64,000 nucleotides of DNA from an uncultured Spirochaetales bacterium. Its GTDB lineage: Bacteria; Spirochaetota; Spirochaetia; JAFGXN01. This document shows positions 33,969-43,532 of the stretch, piece by piece. The notes beneath the pieces are model-generated. The model was not told the origin of the DNA, searched no databases, and saw only the letters and a list, made by a program, of their open reading frames with translations. The position numbers and the translations under genes were made by a program. The stretch's first letter is position 1. Every line of letters begins with the position of its first letter. The DNA is taken from contig CASEOG010000005.1 of NCBI GenBank assembly GCA_949289575.1, forward strand, positions 124,001 through 188,000, read 5' to 3'.

Positions 33969-35131
33969 ACATAACAATAATAGGTCTTGGCTATGTAGGA
34001 ATAGCCAACGCAATACTTTGGGGATCAAAACATAGAGTTATAGGTTATGATATATCAAAAACAAAAGTAGATATGCTTAATAATAAGCAATTTATTACAA
34101 AAAGAAATTTGCTACATCTACTAAATTTTAAACAATTAAATATACAAGCGACTTCAGACTTAAAATTCGCATTACAATGCGCGGAAATGATAATCATTGC
34201 TGTTTCAACAGATCTAAACAAGAAAACAAAAAAACTAAATACACAAAATATTGAGGATATTCTTTCAAATATTAATGTGATAAATAAAAACGCAGAGGTC
34301 ATTATACGTTCCACAGTACCAATTAATTTCACAAAAACAATGGAAGAAAAATATCCAATGATAAATATTACTTATTCTCCTGAATTTTTAAGAGAAAATT
34401 CTGCTTTTGATGATATTATACATCCATCCAGAATTATAATAGGTGTCAACAAAAAAAGACCAAAACTTTTTTTAAAAACTTTAAATGAAATTTACGATTT
34501 ACATGATAACAATCTATTTTTTATGTCATCGAGCGAAGCAGAAACAGTAAAATTATATTCAAATTCTTATTTAGCAATGAGAGTTTCTTTTTTCAATAAT
34601 TTAGATTCATTTTGTATCGACAACAATCTAAATGTTAAAAATGTTATTAATGCAATATGTTCTGATCAACGAATAGGTAATTATTATAATAATCCCAGTT
34701 TCGGATACGGAGGATATTGCCTGCCTAAGGATACGCAACAATTACTAACACAAAATAAAAATTCAAGTTTGATTAACGCCATCATAAAATCAAACAATGA
34801 AAGAAAAGAGAAAATTATAGAAGAAATTTTTAAAAAAGAATTTAAAACAATAGGATTTTATAGATTAATAGGAAAAAAATATAGCAATAACTTTCGGAAC
34901 AGTCCTGTTATAGACATAATTAACATTATTCTAAAAAAGAAAAAAAATATTAAAATTTTTTATTATGAACCGTTGCTTAACATATCTATCTTTAAAAAAG
35001 ACGTTATTCTCATTCGAGATTTAGAAGATTTTAAAAAGGCATCAGAATTAATTGTAACTAACAGAATAACATCTGAAATACAAGATGTTAAAGATAAAAT
35101 ATATACAAGAGATGTCTTTTTTATTGATTAG
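33965..35131 (+). CDS. UDP-glucose 6-dehydrogenase-like enzyme
   Basis: The start is set at 33965, ATGA-overlapping the carbamoyltransferase stop, because MNITIIGLGYVGIANAILWG is the exact start of this family. The longer frame to 33905 only reads into the upstream gene. Other motifs: TYSPEFLRENSAFDDI, HPSRIIIGV, KLYSNSYLAMRVSFFNNLD and the catalytic Cys in GFGYGGYCLPKDTQQLL. At about 388 aa it is a normal UDP-glucose/GDP-mannose dehydrogenase. It would supply UDP-glucuronate for the decarboxylase. It is the last gene of the operon. Confidence 0.88.
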   Translation: MNITIIGLGYVGIANAILWGSKHRVIGYDISKTKVDMLNNKQFITKRNLLHLLNFKQLNIQATSDLKFALQCAEMIIIAVSTDLNKKTKKLNTQNIEDILSNINVINKNAEVIIRSTVPINFTKTMEEKYPMINITYSPEFLRENSAFDDIIHPSRIIIGVNKKRPKLFLKTLNEIYDLHDNNLFFMSSSEAETVKLYSNSYLAMRVSFFNNLDSFCIDNNLNVKNVINAICSDQRIGNYYNNPSFGYGGYCLPKDTQQLLTQNKNSSLINAIIKSNNERKEKIIEEIFKKEFKTIGFYRLIGKKYSNNFRNSPVIDIINIILKKKKNIKIFYYEPLLNISIFKKDVILIRDLEDFKKASELIVTNRITSEIQDVKDKIYTRDVFFID

Positions 35132-35286
35132 AATAACTATCTGTCATAATTTTCAAAATAGTATTTGGGTAAAAATATTATAATATAATAATTAATAAAC
35201 GTGTAAAATTATAAATTTAGATTAATTTACGTATTAATATCCGATTAAACAAAATTCACTACATTAAATATTAACAATCAAACAAT

Positions 35287-37863
35287 TCAGGTACAAAATT
35301 TCTCCAGCATGGCAACAAGAGTTTCTTCCTCGCCGGAACCGCGGGTTCCGAAACGCAGCAGAGGCAATCCGATTTGTCTGAAAATTTCATCTTTCTTTTC
35401 ATCGCGCCCGGCCTGAACCGTTCCCTTTTTATGGTAACGGTAACCGTCGACTTCGACACCGAAAAGAATCGTTTTACTGACCGTATCATATACCGTGAAA
35501 TCGACATGCGTGGCGTTATTTGCAGCATAAGAACGTAACGGATCAGGAAGAGCATCGGCAAACGATCGGCCGATAATATCTTTTAAAGGCATTTCGAAAA
35601 CCGTACCGAAACGCGAATACCGTTCGCGGCCGAAAAGATCCGTTAAGAGTTTGTACATACAGTTTTCTGTTTCATAACGGGAAATCCTTTTTGATGCCCT
35701 TAACGTACGAAACCGCTCTTCCGTATAGCGGGTGTACAGAAAATCAAAGATCGAACAGACAGTGCTTTCTTTCACTTCGAAATTGTGATAGCGTATATAA
35801 TCGGTCAGAGCCGCTATATTCGAACCGGGCGGCTGATCGTTACCGGAAACGACAAGAGCCAGACGGCTTTTGGCACGGGAAACGGCCACATTCAGCAAAT
35901 TGGCATTATCGGAAAATTCGCCGACCACATTGTCTGTTGTCGAAATGATAATTGTTTCTTTCTCCCGTCCCTGAAACTTATGAACCGTAGCGGTTTCGGC
36001 TTCGGGAATTTGCGAACAGATTTCATCAACCTGTCTGTTGTACGGTGCAATGATTCCCAAATCGGCTTTGGCCTCTTCATTGAGTGTCGGAAGAATCTCT
36101 TTTTTGATAACATCAATCTGACGCTGATTGTAAAAAGACCGGCAGAAATCCCCGGGAACAGTCTTGACAACGGAAAGAACGTCCGATTCGCCGCGATCTT
36201 CGGTCATCACGATCAATTTTCCGCCGTAGAATCGTTGATTGCAGAAATTGATAATGCGCGGATGACAGCGGTAATGCTCCCTCAATAAAACCCGCGGTGT
36301 TTCAGGCAGTACGGTTTCGATAGAAACCAGAAAACTGTTTAAAAAGCTGTAGCCTTCCGGCAGAGAATATCGGTTTAAAAGCTCCCGCAGCGGTTCTTTG
36401 TTTTTCTCTTCTATAACATTGGGAAGCTGCATCCGGTCACCGACGATAACGGCACTTCGGGCACAGGAAAGAGCAATGGCTCCGGTAACCAAATCAACCT
36501 GTGAAGCTTCATCCATAATCACATAATCATAGAGAAACCCGTTGGCGGCACAGTTTTTCGACGAAAAAGTAGTACTTAAAACAATCGGATAACGGTTTGT
36601 AAAAGCTCCCATATCGGAAAAGATTTCACGCGCATCGGCATACCGTTTCGACCGAAAATCGGAGGCCAAATATTTTCGGGCAATTTTGTATTTTAAGTAA
36701 TTCATCGACCGCTCATAAACGGCATCCGGTTGAAAACGGTCGCAAAATGTTTCCAGTCTGTCCGTTTCGTCGATAATTTCACGCTCTCGCATCTGATAGA
36801 AAAGCATTTTCAAAGTTGTCAGAAAACGTGTGTCATCGATTTTTCCGATACGGCCTGCTTCGATTTTGTATTTGCGCTTCAACCGCAGTCGGAGCCAAAA
36901 CGAAAGACGTCCTTTTTCATTCAGACGGGTCTGCACTTTCCGAACGAAATTCATGACTTGCGATGACTGCTGCTTGTTCGGATTTCCGAACGGGTATAAT
37001 TCACCGGTATGCTGTTCTCCGTAATATTCTTTTTCTGTCCGCAGTGCCGCCAGTTCGGCTTTCATAGTCATAATCTTCTCGCGGGAGTCGAAATAACGTT
37101 TCAATTCGGCGGCGGATTCACTGATAGTACGGGCAGTATCGAAATTTTCCGACACCTCAGCCCACCCGGAAAGCGACTCGGGAAGCGTTTCTTTCTGATT
37201 TGTCAAAAATAAATCGACATTTTCCCTTTTCCCCAACCGGGCACACAAAAACGACAATCCCGATTTCGGAGAATCGAGTTTTTCATATACGTTTTCGGTT
37301 GCCGCATTGTTATTGGAAACCACCAGAACGGTTTTATGATGCACCAGCAGATTGGCAATAATATTGAGAATTGTTTGCGTTTTTCCGGTTCCGGGAGGTC
37401 CCTGAATAACGGTTATCCGGTTTCCGAGAGCCGTCGTCACCGCCCGATACTGACTGTTGTTGCAGCCGAACGGAAAAATAAAATTCTCACAGACGTGATT
37501 GATCTCTTCTGTCTTCTCGGGATTCAGATAAAGAGCCAATGCCGATTTTTCATCAACCACCCGATTTCTCTCCAGAGTTTTGACAAGCAGATTATCGCCG
37601 TTACTGTTTTCGATTTCGCTGAAGGCAGCCGTCTTCAAAAGGTAATCGTATACGGAACCCGATTTTCTTTCCGATAAACAGTTACGGATAATACGTACAT
37701 TTTCCGGTTTATAATAATAAGCCCGCTCACTGTTTCCGAAACGAACCGACCACAGTTTTTTGTCTTCATCGAAGCGGATATCGGAAACTTCATCTGTTTT
37801 CTCTTTTTCAATCCCGTTCTTATCCGTTAAATAAATTTTCTTTTCCGGTATTACGCTGCTCAT
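35287..37863 (-). CDS. Dna2/NAM7-type SF1 helicase fused to a PD-(D/E)XK-like nuclease
   Basis: 858 aa. Walker A is QGPPGTGKTQTIL (residues 154-166). Other SF1 motifs: DEASQVDL (Walker B), HYRCHPRIINFCN, TVHKFQGREKETIII and NVAVSRAKSRLALVV. The C-terminal about 100 residues look like a DUF2726/DUF559-type endonuclease: HVDFTVYD, GVEVDGYRYHKKGT (E-x-D) and a following AGRDEKKDEIFRQIG helix, then LPLLRF. So it is an AAA_11/AAA_12 helicase plus nuclease. Such fusions occur in DNA repair and in phage-defence islands. It follows the YolD-like gene by one base, with GAGGGGGAG as ribosome site, and therefore belongs to the polymerase operon. Confidence 0.88.
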   Translation of the reverse strand: MSSVIPEKKIYLTDKNGIEKEKTDEVSDIRFDEDKKLWSVRFGNSERAYYYKPENVRIIRNCLSERKSGSVYDYLLKTAAFSEIENSNGDNLLVKTLERNRVVDEKSALALYLNPEKTEEINHVCENFIFPFGCNNSQYRAVTTALGNRITVIQGPPGTGKTQTILNIIANLLVHHKTVLVVSNNNAATENVYEKLDSPKSGLSFLCARLGKRENVDLFLTNQKETLPESLSGWAEVSENFDTARTISESAAELKRYFDSREKIMTMKAELAALRTEKEYYGEQHTGELYPFGNPNKQQSSQVMNFVRKVQTRLNEKGRLSFWLRLRLKRKYKIEAGRIGKIDDTRFLTTLKMLFYQMREREIIDETDRLETFCDRFQPDAVYERSMNYLKYKIARKYLASDFRSKRYADAREIFSDMGAFTNRYPIVLSTTFSSKNCAANGFLYDYVIMDEASQVDLVTGAIALSCARSAVIVGDRMQLPNVIEEKNKEPLRELLNRYSLPEGYSFLNSFLVSIETVLPETPRVLLREHYRCHPRIINFCNQRFYGGKLIVMTEDRGESDVLSVVKTVPGDFCRSFYNQRQIDVIKKEILPTLNEEAKADLGIIAPYNRQVDEICSQIPEAETATVHKFQGREKETIIISTTDNVVGEFSDNANLLNVAVSRAKSRLALVVSGNDQPPGSNIAALTDYIRYHNFEVKESTVCSIFDFLYTRYTEERFRTLRASKRISRYETENCMYKLLTDLFGRERYSRFGTVFEMPLKDIIGRSFADALPDPLRSYAANNATHVDFTVYDTVSKTILFGVEVDGYRYHKKGTVQAGRDEKKDEIFRQIGLPLLRFGTRGSGEEETLVAMLEKFCT

Positions 37864-37864
37864 C

Positions 37865-38275
37865 TCACTCCCCCTCTTCCAACCGCACGATGTCCCCCAC
37901 CGCGATCCGCCGCCCGCTTTCGAGAATCAGGCAGCCGGCTTCCTCATCGATGCGTTTCAAACGCCCCGATTCGGTAACCGTGCGCCCGCCCTCTTTGCGT
38001 TCGTCGGGCACAAAAAAGGCGACGGTGACGGCCGGCCGCAGAGCGATCCGCCGGCGCAGAGCGTCAAGGGTGCGGTCGATTTCAACCGCAATGTCGTCGT
38101 CGCGGCCGCAGCGCCGTTCGGTCAGGCGGGCGGTTTCGGCCAGCGCGGCGCCGTGACCGGTCAGCGCGGAAAAAGGGGCAAACTGCGCGGCACGGTCGGC
38201 AACGGCCATTTTCGGATGCTTGCCCGACTGCGGCGGACCGAGATTGAGAATCTCTTCATAAGGAAACGGTTTCAC
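37865..38275 (-). CDS. YolD-like protein
   Basis: The start is GTG at 38275, overlapping the polymerase stop as GTGA. The apparent longer frame reads antisense-like Gly/Arg sequence out of the polymerase gene and is not coding. The 136-aa protein has the YolD-like pattern PYEEILNLGPPQSGKHPKM, DRAAQFAPFSALTGHGA and ETARLTERR, then a C-terminal beta half (FFVPDERKEGG, SGRLKRIDEE, ILESGRRIAVGDIV). YolD-like proteins are commonly linked to Y-family polymerases and may modulate them. It is sandwiched between polymerase and helicase. Confidence 0.8.
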   Translation of the reverse strand: MKPFPYEEILNLGPPQSGKHPKMAVADRAAQFAPFSALTGHGAALAETARLTERRCGRDDDIAVEIDRTLDALRRRIALRPAVTVAFFVPDERKEGGRTVTESGRLKRIDEEAGCLILESGRRIAVGDIVRLEEGE

Positions 38276-39795
38276 GCTTTGTGCCCCCCGATTTGGCGGT
38301 TGCGCTCGCGCGCCGTCGCCCCCTCTTCCAGACTGCTGCCTTTCAGAAGCGCATTTTTTCCGAAACGCTGCCGGACGGCAACCGCCGCCTTTTGCAAATT
38401 TTTCTCCTTTTCCCGTTCCGCCCGCGCCGCCTCCTCCGCCGCCCGAACGGCATCGATGTCGCAAAACAGGTCGGGCTGCAGCGGCAGTGCCGGACGTTCC
38501 GATTCGCTTTCGGGCAGCAGCCGGTTAATCGAAAGGTTTAAACGGCGGACGGTCAGCGTTTTATCGGTGATGCGGTCGTAGAGAGCCAGCGCCGCCTCCG
38601 TCATCCGTTTGGCCGACGCGGTGTGCCGTTCCAGATTGGCCGTGCCGTGCGCCGGTTTCGGAATCCGGCGGCCGTACGGGTCGACGGTCACCTCCCCCCG
38701 GTACCCGTCGCGCCGTTCGGGATCGGTCAGGTTTTCGATATCGTAGCCGACGGTCAGCACCAGCTGGTCGGTTGTCAGATCCTTTTCGGTCAGGTCGAAG
38801 GCGGCCGCCTCCGTCATTTCACGCAGCACCAGCCGCGCTTTTTCGTTGGAGTAAGGCGACTGAAGAACCTGCCCCGATGCCAGACTGCTGCTTTCCGGAC
38901 GGTACGATTTGATATCGGCCATCGTACACGGTTCGATGCCCCAGGCGTGGTCGATGAGCAGTTCGGCATTCACCCCGAACAGTTTATAAAGAAAATCTTC
39001 ATTATAATACTCGTTTTCTTTACCCAAAGAACAGCGGGCAATATCACCCATCGTGTAAAGCCGGTGCGCTTCCAGCTTCCGCGCATATCCTTTCCCGATG
39101 CGCCAGAAATCGGTCAGAGGCCGGTGCGTCCACAGTTTTTGCCGGTAACTCATCTCATCCAGCTCGGCAATACGCACACCGTCGCCGTCGGCAGCGGTGT
39201 GTTTCGCTTCGATATCCATCGCAATTTTACACAGATAGAGGTTGGTGCCGATGCCGGCGGTGGCCGTCATGCCGGTCGTTTCCAGAACATCGAGGATGAT
39301 CTTTTTGGCCAGTTCGCGGGCGCTCATGCGGTAGGTTTGAAGATAGCGGGTCGCATCCATGAAGACTTCGTCGATGGAATAGACATGAATGTCCTCGGGG
39401 GCGATATATTTGAGATAAACGCGGTAAATTTCGGTGCTCACATCGATGTAGCGGGCCATCCGCGGCGGAGCAATCAGATAGTCGAGCGCCGCTTCGGGAT
39501 GCCGCTCCAGTTCGTCGGCATCGTAAGAGCGGCCCATCAGCCGCCGTCCGGGTGCGTTGCGCCGCCGTTCTTCGTTCACCGCCTTCACCCGGCTCACCAC
39601 CTCGAACAGCCGCGACCGCCCGGAAAGGCCGTACGCCTTTAACGAAGGCGTCACCGCCAGACAGATTGTCTTTTCGGTTCGGGAGGCATCGGCCACCACC
39701 AGATGAGTCTTCATCGGATCGAGCCCCCGTTCGCGGCATTCCACCGAGGCGTAAAAAGATTTGATATCGATAGCAATAAAAGCGGCGCGATTCAC
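38272..39795 (-). CDS. Y-family (UmuC/DinB-like) DNA polymerase
   Basis: The start is GTG at 39795, with GGAGAGAGAG upstream. The longer frame to 39870 runs over the promoter and is not used. The 507-aa protein begins VNRAAFIAIDIKSFYASVE, the catalytic first strand with Asp, and has VYSIDEVFMDATRYL (the SIDE catalytic pair) and TATAGIGTNLYLCKIAMDI. A little-finger domain and an elongated C-terminal tail follow. It is close to the UmuC-like polymerases of Firmicutes and spirochaetes that are paired with YolD. It bypasses DNA lesions. It heads the operon with the YolD-like and helicase genes. Confidence 0.9.
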   Translation of the reverse strand: MNRAAFIAIDIKSFYASVECRERGLDPMKTHLVVADASRTEKTICLAVTPSLKAYGLSGRSRLFEVVSRVKAVNEERRRNAPGRRLMGRSYDADELERHPEAALDYLIAPPRMARYIDVSTEIYRVYLKYIAPEDIHVYSIDEVFMDATRYLQTYRMSARELAKKIILDVLETTGMTATAGIGTNLYLCKIAMDIEAKHTAADGDGVRIAELDEMSYRQKLWTHRPLTDFWRIGKGYARKLEAHRLYTMGDIARCSLGKENEYYNEDFLYKLFGVNAELLIDHAWGIEPCTMADIKSYRPESSSLASGQVLQSPYSNEKARLVLREMTEAAAFDLTEKDLTTDQLVLTVGYDIENLTDPERRDGYRGEVTVDPYGRRIPKPAHGTANLERHTASAKRMTEAALALYDRITDKTLTVRRLNLSINRLLPESESERPALPLQPDLFCDIDAVRAAEEAARAEREKEKNLQKAAVAVRQRFGKNALLKGSSLEEGATARERNRQIGGHKA

Positions 39796-39841
39796 GGCAA
39801 GTCTCTCTCTCCGGCACGGTTCGAATCTCTCATACGCTATC

Positions 39842-39870
39842 AGTATATCAAATCTCCCGCTAACGGTCAA
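39842..39870 (-). promoter_or_regulatory. promoter of the polymerase-YolD-helicase operon
   Basis: Minus strand: -35 TTGACC, 17-bp spacer, -10 TATACT, 47 bases before the GTG. I looked for a LexA box of the GAAC-N4-GTTC type and did not see one. Confidence 0.7.
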
Positions 39871-39917
39871 AAGAATTTCGGAAAACCGGCCATCTTCTTT
39901 CCTGTTTTTATTTTCGA

Positions 39918-39946
39918 TTGATTCTTTCTTATTTATGTTCTATAAT
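39918..39946 (+). promoter_or_regulatory. promoter of the TrhA/hemolysin-III gene
   Basis: -35 TTGATT, 17-bp spacer, -10 TATAAT. The ATG follows 17 bases after the -10 with GGAG as ribosome site. Confidence 0.75.
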
Positions 39947-39963
39947 TTCGCTACGGAGTCTTT

Positions 39964-40623
39964 ATGGAAAAACTGCAAATTTACCGATACGAACGCGGCG
40001 AAGAGCTGATGAATATTATCACCCATGCGGTCGGAACGGCTCTGGCCGTTGCCGGACTGACGGTTCTCGTTGTTTTCTCCGCGTTGCAGGGAGATCCGTG
40101 GAAGATTGTCTCTTCGGCCATTTTCGGGGCGACCATGATTCTCCTTTACGGCGCTTCGACGCTCTATCACGCCTCGCAAAATGCGAAGGTACGTCGGGTG
40201 ACCAACATGATGGATCACATCTCGATTTTTTATCTGATTGCCGGAACCTATACGCCGTTTGTACTGGTAACGTTGCGAGGTCCGTGGGGATGGACTCTTT
40301 TCGGAATCGTCTGGGGATGCACCCTCATCGGTACGGTGATGAAGGTCTGTTTCCGGCACAAATTGGGATGGTTATCGTTGCTGTTCTACCTGGCCATGGG
40401 CTGGTGTATTGTGATAGCCATTAAGCCGTTTACACAAAGCATCGCACCTGCCGGTCTGTGGCTGACGGCGGCCGGAGGTGTGGCTTATACGGCCGGTGTT
40501 TTCTTTTACAAATACGATAAAATTCCTTACAATCACGGAATTTGGCATTTTTGGGTGCTGGCGGGAACAATTCTTCAATATTTCGCCGTTCTGTTTTATG
40601 TGGTTCTGCCGGAAACACTTTGA
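39964..40623 (+). CDS. TrhA/hemolysin-III family membrane protein
   Basis: The 219-aa protein has seven hydrophobic segments and the PAQR-like family motifs ERGEELMNIITHAVG (with conserved His), ILLYGASTLYHASQ and NHGIWHFWVLAGTILQY. In this superfamily three His and an Asp/Ser site bind zinc. It acts in the inner membrane, possibly in lipid or fluidity homeostasis; the hemolysin name is historical. The following carboxypeptidase gene starts 6 bp downstream. Confidence 0.9.
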   Translation: MEKLQIYRYERGEELMNIITHAVGTALAVAGLTVLVVFSALQGDPWKIVSSAIFGATMILLYGASTLYHASQNAKVRRVTNMMDHISIFYLIAGTYTPFVLVTLRGPWGWTLFGIVWGCTLIGTVMKVCFRHKLGWLSLLFYLAMGWCIVIAIKPFTQSIAPAGLWLTAAGGVAYTAGVFFYKYDKIPYNHGIWHFWVLAGTILQYFAVLFYVVLPETL

Positions 40624-40629
40624 GACTGT

Positions 40630-41775
40630 ATGAAACCGATTGTCTGCTGTCTGATTCTGTCGATTTTTGTTTCACCGCTGACGGCACGGCCGCAACCGCC
40701 CGAACTGAATGCCGAATCGGCTATTCTTGTCAGTGCCGCTTCCGGACAGGTTCTTTACGAAAAAAATGCCGACCGTCTCTGTCCGCCGGCCTCGATGACC
40801 AAACTGGTTTCGATTTATACGGCTCTGCGGATTTGGGAGCGGCAGGGACGTTCCCCGGACAGCCGCTTTACGGTCCCGCCCGCGGCCGATTTCCGGGCGG
40901 CGCCGCCCCGTTCGTCGCTGATGTTTCTCCAGGCGGGACAGCGGGTCTCTTTACGGGAACTGCTGCACGGAATGATGATTCCCTCCGGAAACGATGCGGC
41001 GATGGCCGCCGCCCTGCTGACCACAGGCTCGATGGATTCGTTTATCGATGAGATGAATCGTTCGATGAAAGACCTCGGTCTCACAAAGTGCCGTTTTGCC
41101 GATTCATCCGGGTATTCCGACCGCAACGTGATTTCCCCCCGGGAGTTTGCCCTCTTCTGCATTCATCTGATCCGAACCTATCCCGAAGTGCTCGAAATGG
41201 CTACGCTACCCGAAATCGTCTATCCGTTGCCGCATAACCTCAACGGCACTGTCGCCGTCTACGGCCCGATGCGGCAAATTAATCACAACGAAATGATCGG
41301 TACGTTTCCCGGCGCCGACGGCCTAAAAACCGGGTACATCGATGCCTCCGGCAATAATGTGGCCCTCACCGCGGAACGGGACGGTACCCGTTTCGTTGCC
41401 GTTTTGACCGGTATCCGCGACAACGACCGGGCCCGCCGCAGCTGGAAACGAACGGTCGATGCGACACGGTTGTTGACCTACGCATTCGACACTTTTGCCG
41501 ATTACCGTCTTATTTTTCCCCCTTTTTACGACGAAAACGGCCATCCGTTACACGCCTTCGACCCGGTCGTCACACTGGACGAAAGCCGTCTGTCCGATTT
41601 TGCGGTCGACCGCCGCGGCCATCAGCTCATCCCGATGCAGGGCGGCATTCCTCTCAAAATAATCAGTCTCGAGCAAAAGCCGCCCGTTTCTCCCGGAGAA
41701 AAATTTATATTCCCCCGAAAAATAAAATCGAATAAAAAATTTGACATCTTCCAATTATCCGATTATAATCAATAA
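40630..41775 (+). CDS. dacA: D-alanyl-D-alanine carboxypeptidase (S11 family)
   Basis: Trims pentapeptides in peptidoglycan. Signal peptide: MKPIVCCLILSIFVSPLTA. Active-site motifs: PASMTKLVSIYTALRIW (SxxK), SGNDAA (SxN) and DGLKTGYID (KTG). The sequence SASGQVLYEKNAD at the N-terminus is typical. About 381 aa, with a C-terminal beta domain ending near FPRKIKSNKKFD. No obvious membrane-anchor helix is seen at the C-terminus, so it may be free in the periplasm. The 3' end overlaps the promoter of the next gene. Confidence 0.92.
   Translation: MKPIVCCLILSIFVSPLTARPQPPELNAESAILVSAASGQVLYEKNADRLCPPASMTKLVSIYTALRIWERQGRSPDSRFTVPPAADFRAAPPRSSLMFLQAGQRVSLRELLHGMMIPSGNDAAMAAALLTTGSMDSFIDEMNRSMKDLGLTKCRFADSSGYSDRNVISPREFALFCIHLIRTYPEVLEMATLPEIVYPLPHNLNGTVAVYGPMRQINHNEMIGTFPGADGLKTGYIDASGNNVALTAERDGTRFVAVLTGIRDNDRARRSWKRTVDATRLLTYAFDTFADYRLIFPPFYDENGHPLHAFDPVVTLDESRLSDFAVDRRGHQLIPMQGGIPLKIISLEQKPPVSPGEKFIFPRKIKSNKKFDIFQLSDYNQ
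41741..41769 (+). promoter_or_regulatory. consensus sigma-70 promoter inside the end of dacA
   Basis: Perfect -35 TTGACA, 17-bp spacer, perfect -10 TATAAT. The next gene starts at 41797 behind GGAGGAA. Such a full consensus predicts strong expression of the reductase. Confidence 0.85.
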
Positions 41776-41796
41776 AAAAATCCACCGGAGGAATCT

Positions 41797-43515
41797 ATGA
41801 AAGTGATTATTGTCGGCGGGGTCGCCGGCGGGGCCACCGCCGCCGCCCGTTTGCGCCGTCTCGATGAAAATGCCGAAATCATCATATTCGAACAGAGCGG
41901 TTTTATCTCTTATGCCAACTGCGGACTGCCCTACTATATCGGCGGTGAAATCACCGAACGGGAAGCACTGACACTGCAGACACCGCAGCAGTTTTTTAAC
42001 CGCTACCGGATTCAGGTACGGGTTCACCATCGGGTGACATCGATTGATAAAGACAAAAAAATTGTGACCGTGACCGATCTCAAGACAAACGATGTCTTTG
42101 AAGAAAGCTACGATAAGCTGCTGCTCTCCCCCGGTTCGCGCCCCGTTGTCCCGCCGTTTCCCGGCAAAGACGACCCGCGCATTTTTACGCTGCGCAATGT
42201 CGAGGATACCTTTGCCATCGATGATTTTATCAATGCATCCCGTCCGCAAAATGCGGTCGTCATCGGCGGCGGTTTTATCGGTCTGGAGATGGCGGAAAAC
42301 CTGAAGCAGAAAGGAATCGATGTAACGCTCATCGAACTGTTGCCGCAGGTCTTTGTCCCCTTCGACTACGATATGGCTTCGTTTGTGCACGACTGTCTGA
42401 AACGAAACGGCATTAAGCTGATGACCGGATGTGCCGTGGAAGGTTTCGAATCGGTCGGCAAAACGCTCAATGTTTCGGTCAAAGAGCACCCTGCCGTGAA
42501 AGCCGATTTGGTGATTCTGGCGGTCGGTGTGGCTCCCGATGCCTCTTTGGCACAGGCAGCCGGTCTGGAAACCGGAATCAAAGGGGCTATCCGTGTCAAC
42601 GAAAAAATGGAGACTTCGGCAAAAGATATTTACGCCGTCGGTGATGCGGTTGAGATTATCAATTCGGTGACGAAATCACCGACACTGATTCCGCTGGCCG
42701 GTCCCGCCAACCGGCAGGCGCGGATTGCCGCCGACAACATCTGCGGGCGCTCTTCCGTTTTCAAAGGCGCACAAGGCTCTTCGATTTTAAAACTGTTTGA
42801 AATGTCTTTTGCCGCAACCGGACTCAACGAGACGGCCGCCCGTAACGCCGGCATCGCCTTCGACAAAGTTGTCACTTTTTCGGCTTCCCACGCCACCTAC
42901 TACCCGGGCGCCGGCAATATGACGGTCAAAGTGCTGTTCGCACCCGAAAACGACGGCCGCTTTAAAAAGGGGCAGATTCTGGGCGCTCAGATTGCCGGCA
43001 CCGACGGTGTCGACAAACGCATCGACGTGCTGGCGACCGCCGTCCGTTGCGGCCTCACCGCGGAAGAGCTGACCGAACTGGAACCGGCATACGCACCGCC
43101 TTATTCGTCGGCCAAAGATCCTGTGAATATTGCCGGCTATGTTATTTCCAATGTTCTGGAAGGAGCCGTTAAGCAATTTCACTGGTACGACCTGCCCCGA
43201 CTTATGCGACAGGAGAACGGATTTTTTGTCGATGTCCGTACACCGGAAGAAAACGAAACGGGTCGTATCAGCGGCAGCATCAACATACCGGTCGATACAT
43301 TGCGCGACCGTCTCGCCGAAATTCCGAAAGAGAAAGAAATTTTTCTGATCTGTCAAAGTGCGTTACGAAGCTATATTGCCTGCAAAATTTTAACGGCGCA
43401 CGGTTACCGCTGTTCGCATTTAAGCGGCGGCTACCGGTTCTATAAATCGGCGATGGAAGGCAACACCGAATATGCAACCCGGCTGTGCGGCGACTGCGGG
43501 GCACCGTTAAAATAG
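41797..43515 (+). CDS. CoA-disulfide reductase/NADH oxidase fused to rhodanese
   Basis: A flavoprotein of the pyridine-nucleotide disulfide reductase group. It has the FAD motif VIIVGGVAGGATAAARLRRL, the single active Cys in SYANCGLPYYIGG, the second dinucleotide motif VVIGGGFIGLEMAENL and YAVGDAVEI. The C-terminal rhodanese domain (about residues 465-560) has FFVDVRTPEENETGRISGS and an active-site loop with Cys in IFLICQSALRSY. Similar fusions reduce CoA disulfide or persulfides. It probably handles thiol or sulfane-sulphur stress. The last residues CGDCGAPLK add a possible metal site. 572 aa. Confidence 0.92.
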   Translation: MKVIIVGGVAGGATAAARLRRLDENAEIIIFEQSGFISYANCGLPYYIGGEITEREALTLQTPQQFFNRYRIQVRVHHRVTSIDKDKKIVTVTDLKTNDVFEESYDKLLLSPGSRPVVPPFPGKDDPRIFTLRNVEDTFAIDDFINASRPQNAVVIGGGFIGLEMAENLKQKGIDVTLIELLPQVFVPFDYDMASFVHDCLKRNGIKLMTGCAVEGFESVGKTLNVSVKEHPAVKADLVILAVGVAPDASLAQAAGLETGIKGAIRVNEKMETSAKDIYAVGDAVEIINSVTKSPTLIPLAGPANRQARIAADNICGRSSVFKGAQGSSILKLFEMSFAATGLNETAARNAGIAFDKVVTFSASHATYYPGAGNMTVKVLFAPENDGRFKKGQILGAQIAGTDGVDKRIDVLATAVRCGLTAEELTELEPAYAPPYSSAKDPVNIAGYVISNVLEGAVKQFHWYDLPRLMRQENGFFVDVRTPEENETGRISGSINIPVDTLRDRLAEIPKEKEIFLICQSALRSYIACKILTAHGYRCSHLSGGYRFYKSAMEGNTEYATRLCGDCGAPLK

Positions 43516-43532
43516 AAAGTCCGGCAAGACCT

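Noticed and set aside
38276..38464. N-terminal extension of the YolD-like protein, Gly/Arg-rich.
   Set aside because: It lies within the polymerase coding region in another frame, and the GTGA overlap gives a natural start.
38623..39642. 339-codon open frame on the plus strand.
   Set aside because: Antisense to the Y-family polymerase gene.
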